NCBI GenBank assembly: GCA_003503535.1
Contig: DOCI01000326.1
Span: forward strand, 15,600 to 36,501
Length of the DNA stretch: 20,902 nucleotides
Direction: 5' to 3'
Source of the DNA: Planctomycetaceae bacterium
Lineage (GTDB): Bacteria > Planctomycetota > Planctomycetia > Planctomycetales > Planctomycetaceae
Part shown: in pieces, positions 15,278-20,902 of the stretch
How positions within the stretch are numbered: the stretch's first letter is position 1
Layout of the letters: each line of letters starts with the position of its first letter
Position numbers and translations under genes: made by a program
Notes under the pieces: generated by a model
What the model saw: only the letters and a program-made list of their open reading frames with translations
The model's database searches: none
Told to the model about the DNA's origin: nothing

Positions 15278-16753
15278 TTACTCTGCGATGACTCGTTTAG
15301 TGGGAAGCCTCGCATTGAGCTTCAACAGAGCATCGCTGAGTTGATTTTTAAGTTCACGTGATTTTACTGGCTCCTTCCGGTCGAGATTCCTGGCTTCACT
15401 GGGATCTTTCATCAGATTGTATAACTCAACTCGATCATCCTCGAAAAAGTGGAGCAGCTTGTAGTGCCCCTGCCGAATAGCTGCATGGGGACGTGTCTGG
15501 CTGGTCATGAAATCTCCAACTCCAATTTCCGCAGGCGACTGGGCAAACTTTTTCTCGGGATGATAATAAGGGAAGTGCCACACAAGCGGTTGCTCACGAT
15601 TCAAAACCGATTGAGGATTGTCAAGCAATGGCAATAAGCTGACACCATCCAACGTTCCTGATGGCGCCTTACGATTTGAGACCTCAGCAAATGTTGGCAA
15701 TAAATCACAACCGTGTACAACAACGTCGCAGGTTGTATCGGGAGTTACTTCACCCGGCCACCGGACAATGAAAGGCACTCGTATGCCTCCTTCGTACAGA
15801 TTCCATTTGCTGCCTCGATTCGGCTCATTTGTTGTATAGTTAGGATGGCCCCCATTATCAGACATGAATACGACAAGCGTTCGGTCGGCAATCCTGGCAT
15901 CATCCAAAGACTGCAATAACTCTCCAATCAAATGATCTAGAGTTTCCACCATCGCACCATAAGACGCCCGAGACTCTGGTCCGATTCCTGCTAGCTTATT
16001 GCGATATTTCTCGACCAGCCATTCGCAACGACTGTGGATCGGATCATGCACGAAGTAATGCGATAAATAGAGAAAAAATCGTTTGTCACGATGATTGTTG
16101 ATGAAATTGACTGCTTTTTCAGTCAACGTATCAACTGGATATTTGCCAGTTGGAATTGGTTGGTCACGAATGTTGTTCTGACGGTAGCTGTAAGGATGAG
16201 CCCCGAAGTCTCCTGCACCAGTCAAAAACCCCTGCTGTAAAGGGCCATGAGTCGGCGACCAGCCCAGATATCCGTCATGATGCTGACTGATATGCCATTT
16301 CCCATAGAAACCTGTTTCGTAATCAACTGCAGACAAGATTTCGGCAATCGTCTGTTCTTCCAACGGCAGGTTGAGTGTAAATGGTGGAGACTGCAGAGGC
16401 ACCGACAGGTCCTGTTGACCAGCCGAGTTTTTCGTTACAAATTCAAAATGCAATCGGGCTGGAAACTTACCACTCATAATTGCAGCACGCGATGCAGAAC
16501 AAATTGGTGCGGGAGCGTAAGCCTGAGTAAAGCGCATTCCTTCACGGGCCAGCCGATCAATATTAGGCGTGTCGTGAATCCTGTTTCCATAACAGCCGAG
16601 ATCACTCCATGATAAATCGTCAACTAAAATAAAAACGATATTCGGAGGTTCCTCACCAGCAAAACAGATGATTCCAGCCAACGGTACTGAAAATTGAGTG
16701 AGTAGAATCAGTAGTCCACGACAGATCATCGTTTTGATCAGGCTCATCGACAT
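15278..16753 (-). CDS. Secreted sulfatase (formylglycine type)
   Basis: A 491-residue sulfatase hydrolysing sulfate esters, predicted outside the cytoplasmic membrane. The signal peptide is about 1-32 (SLIKTMICRGLLILLTQF and on, cleavage near CFA-GEE). The first metal site is NIVFILVDDLSWSDLGCYG (38-56; D45, D46). The active-site motif is CSASR at 85-89 (PICSASRAAIMSG); Cys85 would be converted to formylglycine by a maturation enzyme not in this window. GFYGKWH (148-154) and MSDNGGH (297-303) supply substrate and metal residues, so the active site looks complete. The start at ATG 16751-16753 was chosen because AGGGA precedes it and the signal peptide follows. A longer frame to 16918 adds 55 residues unlike an export signal. 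The substrate is unknown; a sulfated polysaccharide is the usual case in planctomycetes. The gene appears monocistronic. Confidence 0.92.
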   Translation of the reverse strand: MSMSLIKTMICRGLLILLTQFSVPLAGIICFAGEEPPNIVFILVDDLSWSDLGCYGNRIHDTPNIDRLAREGMRFTQAYAPAPICSASRAAIMSGKFPARLHFEFVTKNSAGQQDLSVPLQSPPFTLNLPLEEQTIAEILSAVDYETGFYGKWHISQHHDGYLGWSPTHGPLQQGFLTGAGDFGAHPYSYRQNNIRDQPIPTGKYPVDTLTEKAVNFINNHRDKRFFLYLSHYFVHDPIHSRCEWLVEKYRNKLAGIGPESRASYGAMVETLDHLIGELLQSLDDARIADRTLVVFMSDNGGHPNYTTNEPNRGSKWNLYEGGIRVPFIVRWPGEVTPDTTCDVVVHGCDLLPTFAEVSNRKAPSGTLDGVSLLPLLDNPQSVLNREQPLVWHFPYYHPEKKFAQSPAEIGVGDFMTSQTRPHAAIRQGHYKLLHFFEDDRVELYNLMKDPSEARNLDRKEPVKSRELKNQLSDALLKLNARLPTKRVIAE

Positions 16754-17030
16754 ACAGTCCCTGGCAATTGCAGATAATAAATTGTGATACAAACAGATTG
16801 CAGGAATACGGTCTATTCCGCAAATAATTTTACACTTCGACAATTCACGAGTCCAAACAGACGATCCTGGCATTTCACTGAACGGAATCGGCTGCATAAT
16901 TGCGATAATCGATAACACTGTCCTGGCCAGAAGCTCTTTCGCAAAGAAACCCTACGCGGGCATGAATCAATAACCTACAATTCAGTCAGACCCCGTATTC
17001 ATCATCGATAAAACTGTCTGGATCGCAACG
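16754..17030. other. Divergent intergenic region, sulfatase / FHA-GGDEF
   Basis: 277 nt separate the sulfatase start from the FHA-GGDEF start on the opposite strand and must hold both promoters. I see no strong inverted repeat, no convincing -35/-10 pair, and no sigma-54 site. A CTGGCC...TTTCGCA sequence near 16922-16942 has the wrong spacing. The frame extending the sulfatase to 16918 is treated as leader. Confidence 0.5.
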
Positions 17031-17924
17031 ATGACCAACATCTGGCAAGCCACCGTATCGAGCAAGAATAACACATCCGTTCCCAAATCGAACGGTCCAG
17101 GAAAACTGCTTCAGATACATCCGGTTCAAATCAATACCGGACTGATCGACATTCCAGAAAGCGGCTTGAAAATTGGTCGTGGAAACACTGCCGAACTCAT
17201 TCTGCACGATGATTCCATATCCCGCGAACATGCGTCAATTTCTTTCCAAAATGGGACGTGCTATCTGCAAGACCTTGGCAGTACCAATGGCACTTTCCTC
17301 AACGGCGTAGACGTTGAAAAGGCAGAAATTCGTCCCGGCGATCGAATTTCGGTCGGATCGTACATTTTCAAATTGCTCTCCAACGATGAAACGGAAGCCC
17401 AGTACTACGAAGCCGTTTACGATATGATGACTCAGGATGGATTGACCCGAGCCACCAACAAGCGCGCATTTCTGGACATCCTCAAACGTGAAACACTTCG
17501 TTCGATCAACACCAATCGCCCACTCTCGCTAATCATGTTCGATATCGATCACTTCAAATCGATAAATGACACTTACGGACATCTCGCTGGAGACCAGGTA
17601 CTTCGTGAAGTTTCTCAACGAATACGAAGCGTGATCGAGTCTCACGTCACTTTTGCTCGATACGGTGGGGAAGAGTTTACACTATTGATCCCCGAACTCA
17701 ATATCGAACAGATCGCAACGATTGCAGAACGATGCAGAGCGGTCATTTCAGAGACTAAATTTGATTGCGAAAGTGACACAATCACAGTCTCGATCAGCCT
17801 GGGTGTCTCCAATATGCAATCTCTCAGCCAGGATACTTTACAACCGGATACTGATCTTATTGCAATCGCAGATGCAAAACTATATCGCTCCAAGAACGAG
17901 GGGCGAAATCGTGTCACAATCTGA
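17031..17924 (+). CDS. FHA-GGDEF diguanylate cyclase
   Basis: This 297-residue cytoplasmic protein has no membrane segment. After a Ser/Thr-rich tail (1-24), an FHA phosphothreonine-binding domain spans about 26-116 with all key residues: G49-R50, S64-R65-E66-H67 and N86-G87. A GGDEF domain (about 125-297) has FDIDHFKSINDTYGHLAGD (170-188), with metal-binding D171, and the intact catalytic motif GGEEF (212-216). It should therefore make c-di-GMP from two GTP. The RxxD inhibitory site normally 5 residues before GGEEF is absent (IESH there), so product inhibition is probably missing. The arrangement resembles Bdellovibrio DgcB, whose FHA domain reads a phosphorylated tail. The 3' end overlaps the kinase gene by 14 nt. 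The ATG at 17031 has only a weak GGA upstream. Confidence 0.92.
   Translation: MTNIWQATVSSKNNTSVPKSNGPGKLLQIHPVQINTGLIDIPESGLKIGRGNTAELILHDDSISREHASISFQNGTCYLQDLGSTNGTFLNGVDVEKAEIRPGDRISVGSYIFKLLSNDETEAQYYEAVYDMMTQDGLTRATNKRAFLDILKRETLRSINTNRPLSLIMFDIDHFKSINDTYGHLAGDQVLREVSQRIRSVIESHVTFARYGGEEFTLLIPELNIEQIATIAERCRAVISETKFDCESDTITVSISLGVSNMQSLSQDTLQPDTDLIAIADAKLYRSKNEGRNRVTI
17898..17913 (+). promoter_or_regulatory. Shine-Dalgarno GAGGGG and GTG start of kinase gene, inside the GGDEF gene
   Basis: GAGGGG (17898-17903), 7-nt spacer, GTG (17911-17913). The site sits within the last codons of the FHA-GGDEF gene, whose TGA is at 17922-17924, so the two genes overlap by 14 nt and translation is probably coupled. 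Upstream ATG codons in the same frame (17722, 17872) lie deeper inside the GGDEF domain and lack such a site. Confidence 0.8.
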
Positions 17925-20838
17925 TCCGCCCAAAGAGAACTTGCAAACTATTGACCTCGACTTCCAACTCAACCAACTCCCGCATGTCGCCAGGCACGAT
18001 ATCGATAATACTCATTGGGAAGCTGAAAACACAGCTGAAAATGTTACGAATGCAGGTGGGCGACGGCTGGAAAACAGCACTCGCTCCCTGATCGGCAAGC
18101 GATTCGGAAATTATATCGTTGAAGCCAAAATCGGCTCTGGAGGAATGGGTACTGTCTATCGAGCCCGGCAACTTGCTCCTGTCAAACGCACCGTTGCGAT
18201 GAAAGTCATCAAACACAGTGACGCAAATCCGCATATCCTCAGTCGATTCAATCAGGAAAAACAAACGCTGGCTCAACTGGTGAATCCGGAAATTGCTCAG
18301 GTATTCGATGCAGGCACGACACCTTCCGGCGATCCCTATTTCATCATGGAACTCTGCAACGGACTACCCATCACTCAGTACTGTAATGTCCGCCGACTTC
18401 CCATTTCTGATCGTCTGAAACTGGTGACTCGCATTTGTCATGCTTTGCATCATGCACATGGCAAGGGAATCATCCATCGTGATCTCAAACCGGACAACAT
18501 CCTTGTCGCAGACGGCGACCTGCAACCGGTGATCAAGATTATCGATTTCGGTATTGCTAAAATTCTGGACGAAGAGACAGCTGACTCTCTGATAAAAACC
18601 TGTGATGGAGAAGTGATCGGCACTCCTGCCTACATGAGCCCCGAACAGGCCCTGGCCCAACCGATCGATTCCCGTACGGATGTGTTTGCAATTGGTGCAA
18701 CTCTCTATCAATTGATCACTGACACGACTCCTGTCGACTACAAACATTACAAACCATCCAGTTTAATTGTTGCACTCAAGCTCGCAGCATCACTCGAACC
18801 GGAACGCCCTCGATTGAGGATTCGCAAGTTTAGTCGAGACCAGCAATTGCAGGTCGCAGATCAGTTAAAACTCAGTCCTTCTCAACTGCTGCGCCTACCG
18901 GCTGATCTGGATTGGATCATCCTTCGGTCAATTCAACCCGATCGTCGCGAACGATATGCCAACGCCTACGACTTTGCTGATGACCTGGAACGTTATCTTG
19001 AGATGAAGCCCGTCAAAGCTGTGGCTCCTGCATTGTCTTATCGGCTTAAAAAGTTCGTTCGCAGAAACTCCACAGCCGTTATTGCCTCCACACTCGTCTG
19101 CCTGACAATCCTATTGGCAGGCGGAACCATCGGCTATATGAAACTGCAGGAAATCCAAGTCGAATCCGCCCGCATTTCACGAATTGCAGAAGCGGTCCAT
19201 ACGTTACACATCAAAGCCAACTCTCACATGGAAGATGCCGGACAGGACCGCAAAAACATTCACGATCATTTACTGAGTGCCCAATCGGATCTCGAACAGG
19301 CTCAGGATCTGCTAATCGAAACACCTGAGTTGACCGAACTCATCGCTCTAAATAATCAGGCCTTAAAAAGAAATGGTCAATCCCAACGGGCCATGCAACT
19401 GGTCAATGAAATTGATCGCGCCCGCAACCAGCCGATTTCGATGGAGACGGAAAACATTAACTCCGGAATGAGCGTTTCCACTCATACGATTAACCAATTT
19501 AAAGATCTGTTTGCTGAATTCGGAATCCATCCTGACAAAACTTCACCAGCAAAAGCAGCTGAAATTCTCTCCAGTGCACCATTATGTTTACATCCGGATA
19601 TCGTCGAAGCATTGGAATGCTGGATGAACGAATCCCCTGTCGGACCGGGGATTTATCTTCAACTCAATCCCGCACAATGCACAGTTGCTAATTTTGTTCC
19701 TCTTGGAAATGCAGAGTCAAGCGGCCTTCTTAACAAGGGAGACGAGCTCCTTGAGATACTGGCCGAAGATGGAAGCTGGCTATCATTCCCAGGGTTAACT
19801 CTTACTGAAGCATATCATCTTCTGAATCGCCCTCCTGGTACAATCATTCAGCTGAAAGTTCGACCTCTCAATCAAGCCGAGCAAATCATTTCTTTAACAT
19901 GCGGCGGCGAAACCTCAAAATGGCTGGGAGATACTCTGCAGAATTTTAATCCTCACCCATGGGCTCAACAACTTCGAGAAGCAGTCCAAAACTATGATTT
20001 GCAGACATTAATTAAGTTTGCAAATGATTCAAATTTGAGCACACAAAGAGCTTCCAGCTTGATTCTCCTGAGTGGTTCCCTATTTTCTCTCGATCAACGG
20101 GACCATGCCATTCGTTGCCTGAAAATTGCCCAGCGATCCAATCCACACGAATTCTGGGTCAATCATTATCTGGGTATTGCACTGAACTGCTGCCACCCCA
20201 ATCAGGCCAGCCAGGAAGCCATTCGTTATCTGACAACAGCTGTTGCACTTCGCCCCGACTCTGCAATACCACGCTACAATCTAGGTTACATCCTCGAAAA
20301 AACAGGAGAACTCTTAACCGCACTTGAATTCTATCAAATTGCCTTGGAAATCGACCCCAGCCACCAGCTCTCATTACAACGTATTCATAATCTGCAAAGC
20401 AGAATTAATACTGAAATAAAATCAGTTGATGAAACAGATACGGATTCTCAGCGAGATCCCGATCTACAGATCCCAATTCAAGCCGAGTTCGACATCCCCC
20501 CTTACGAGCAAACAGCCCGCGAGTTGGCCAGCCGTGGCGAGTTTGATAAAGCGATGGAAATTCTGAAAGATATCCGAACCAAAACTCCTCATGACCCAAG
20601 AATCGACCGTACTGAAGGAGTCGTACTACTCGCACAAGGGAAGTATGCAGAAGCTCAGCAATTACTTCGCGAAACAGCGAATTGTTATCCAGCTGACGCA
20701 GCCACCCGCTTTTATCTTGGCATGTCCTGTCATTACCTCGGCTTAATCCCAGAAGCAATTCAAGAGTACCAAGCCGCCCTGAAAATTCGCCCTGATTACG
20801 ATGCGGTGAAAACATATCTTGATCCCCTGCTTCAATAA
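17911..20838 (+). CDS. Transmembrane Ser/Thr protein kinase with PDZ-like and TPR domains
   Basis: From the GTG start this is 975 residues. A disordered head (1-65) precedes a PknB-type kinase domain (about 67-365) with glycine loop GSGGMGTV (75-82), lysine K98 (VAMK), HRDLKPDN (189-196), DFG (212-214) and SPE (243-245). All catalytic residues are present, so it should be active. One membrane segment lies at about 389-410, with basic RLKKFVRR before it, placing the kinase in the cytoplasm and the C-terminus outside. A helical stretch (415-505) leads to a PDZ-like domain at about 578-665 (GPGIYLQL loop, SGLLNKGDELLEI, LLNRPPGTIIQLKV). TPR-type repeats follow at about 715-825 and 868-970 (ATRFYLGMSCHYLGLIPEA). 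Kinase-TPR fusions are common in planctomycetes; the PDZ part is less usual. Coupling to FHA-GGDEF suggests that the cyclase is a substrate or partner. Confidence 0.92.
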   Translation: MSQSDPPKENLQTIDLDFQLNQLPHVARHDIDNTHWEAENTAENVTNAGGRRLENSTRSLIGKRFGNYIVEAKIGSGGMGTVYRARQLAPVKRTVAMKVIKHSDANPHILSRFNQEKQTLAQLVNPEIAQVFDAGTTPSGDPYFIMELCNGLPITQYCNVRRLPISDRLKLVTRICHALHHAHGKGIIHRDLKPDNILVADGDLQPVIKIIDFGIAKILDEETADSLIKTCDGEVIGTPAYMSPEQALAQPIDSRTDVFAIGATLYQLITDTTPVDYKHYKPSSLIVALKLAASLEPERPRLRIRKFSRDQQLQVADQLKLSPSQLLRLPADLDWIILRSIQPDRRERYANAYDFADDLERYLEMKPVKAVAPALSYRLKKFVRRNSTAVIASTLVCLTILLAGGTIGYMKLQEIQVESARISRIAEAVHTLHIKANSHMEDAGQDRKNIHDHLLSAQSDLEQAQDLLIETPELTELIALNNQALKRNGQSQRAMQLVNEIDRARNQPISMETENINSGMSVSTHTINQFKDLFAEFGIHPDKTSPAKAAEILSSAPLCLHPDIVEALECWMNESPVGPGIYLQLNPAQCTVANFVPLGNAESSGLLNKGDELLEILAEDGSWLSFPGLTLTEAYHLLNRPPGTIIQLKVRPLNQAEQIISLTCGGETSKWLGDTLQNFNPHPWAQQLREAVQNYDLQTLIKFANDSNLSTQRASSLILLSGSLFSLDQRDHAIRCLKIAQRSNPHEFWVNHYLGIALNCCHPNQASQEAIRYLTTAVALRPDSAIPRYNLGYILEKTGELLTALEFYQIALEIDPSHQLSLQRIHNLQSRINTEIKSVDETDTDSQRDPDLQIPIQAEFDIPPYEQTARELASRGEFDKAMEILKDIRTKTPHDPRIDRTEGVVLLAQGKYAEAQQLLRETANCYPADAATRFYLGMSCHYLGLIPEAIQEYQAALKIRPDYDAVKTYLDPLLQ

Positions 20839-20902
20839 ATTAAGCAAGAAATAAGTTAGCAGATTTTTACATCATGGCTGTCGTGGAAATATTCTCCGAT
20901 AC
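20839..20902 (+). other. Right-edge tail after kinase gene; possible start of next gene
   Basis: After the kinase stop there are 64 nt with no hairpin. An ATG at 20874-20876 opens MAVVEIFSDT before the window ends, 35 nt past the stop and without a Shine-Dalgarno. It could be the first codons of a third operon gene, but this cannot be decided here. Confidence 0.2.

Noticed and set aside
16754..16918. A 55-residue N-terminal extension of the sulfatase
   Set aside because: The extension is not signal-like and precedes a good signal peptide that has AGGGA before its ATG.
16920..16945. A sigma-54-like site (CTGGCC ... TTTCGCA) upstream of the FHA-GGDEF gene
   Set aside because: The GG and GC elements are about 4 nt too far apart for a -24/-12 promoter.
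17722..17910. A kinase start at ATG 17722, adding 63 residues
   Set aside because: This segment overlaps the conserved GGDEF domain in another frame, and its translation is not kinase-like. GTG 17911 has a strong, well-spaced Shine-Dalgarno.
1..20902. CRISPR arrays, insertion sequences, tRNA or rRNA genes, phage genes, toxin-antitoxin pairs
   Set aside because: I found no regularly spaced repeats, transposase or integrase motifs, tRNA-like folds or rRNA signatures. The gene content looks like ordinary chromosomal planctomycete genes.

Overview
The window looks like chromosomal DNA from a planctomycete (Planctomycetota, probably class Planctomycetia). The evidence is a set of families concentrated in that phylum: a PSCyt1/DUF1549/DUF1553 cytochrome-type protein next to a Tat-exported DUF1501 protein, a PVC-type haem-binding HEAT-repeat protein, a FecR-type anti-sigma protein with its ECF sigma factor, a sulfatase, and a large Ser/Thr kinase. 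GC looks close to 50% by eye. I saw no tRNA, rRNA, CRISPR array, transposase or phage gene.

Layout. (1) Positions 7342 down to 1, minus strand: a tightly packed operon of ECF sigma factor, FecR-domain regulator, PSD1/LamG c-type cytochrome-like protein, DUF1501 protein, and the first 39 codons of another secreted protein cut by the left edge. Two junctions are 4-nt ATGA overlaps, and in a third the upstream stop codon lies inside the downstream Shine-Dalgarno. (2) Positions 7343-7668: divergent regulatory region with inverted repeats. (3) Positions 7669-9867, plus strand: secreted right-handed beta-helix protein resembling GH141, probably starting at TTG, followed at once by a strong hairpin. 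(4) Positions 11944 down to 10008, minus strand: secreted neutral-ceramidase-like hydrolase, a doubtful 37-codon ORF, and a SpoIIAA-like (STAS/SEC14) protein. (5) Positions 12143-15127, plus strand: secreted haem-binding protein, ending towards a terminator-like hairpin. (6) Positions 16753 down to 15278, minus strand: secreted sulfatase. (7) Positions 17031-20838, plus strand: an FHA-GGDEF diguanylate cyclase whose end overlaps, by 14 nt, the start of a transmembrane Ser/Thr kinase carrying a PDZ-like domain and TPRs.

How the genes may work together. Much of the window is secreted enzymology: GH141-like, sulfatase, ceramidase-like, DUF1501 and haem proteins. This fits a marine or aquatic heterotroph that degrades complex, possibly sulfated, polymers. 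The sigma/FecR pair probably controls its own downstream secreted cassette. The FHA-GGDEF/kinase pair is the most interesting unit. An extracytoplasmic PDZ/TPR module could feed a cytoplasmic kinase, whose phospho-threonine output is read by the FHA domain of a diguanylate cyclase encoded in the same translationally coupled operon. All roles are inferred from sequence; no searches were run.
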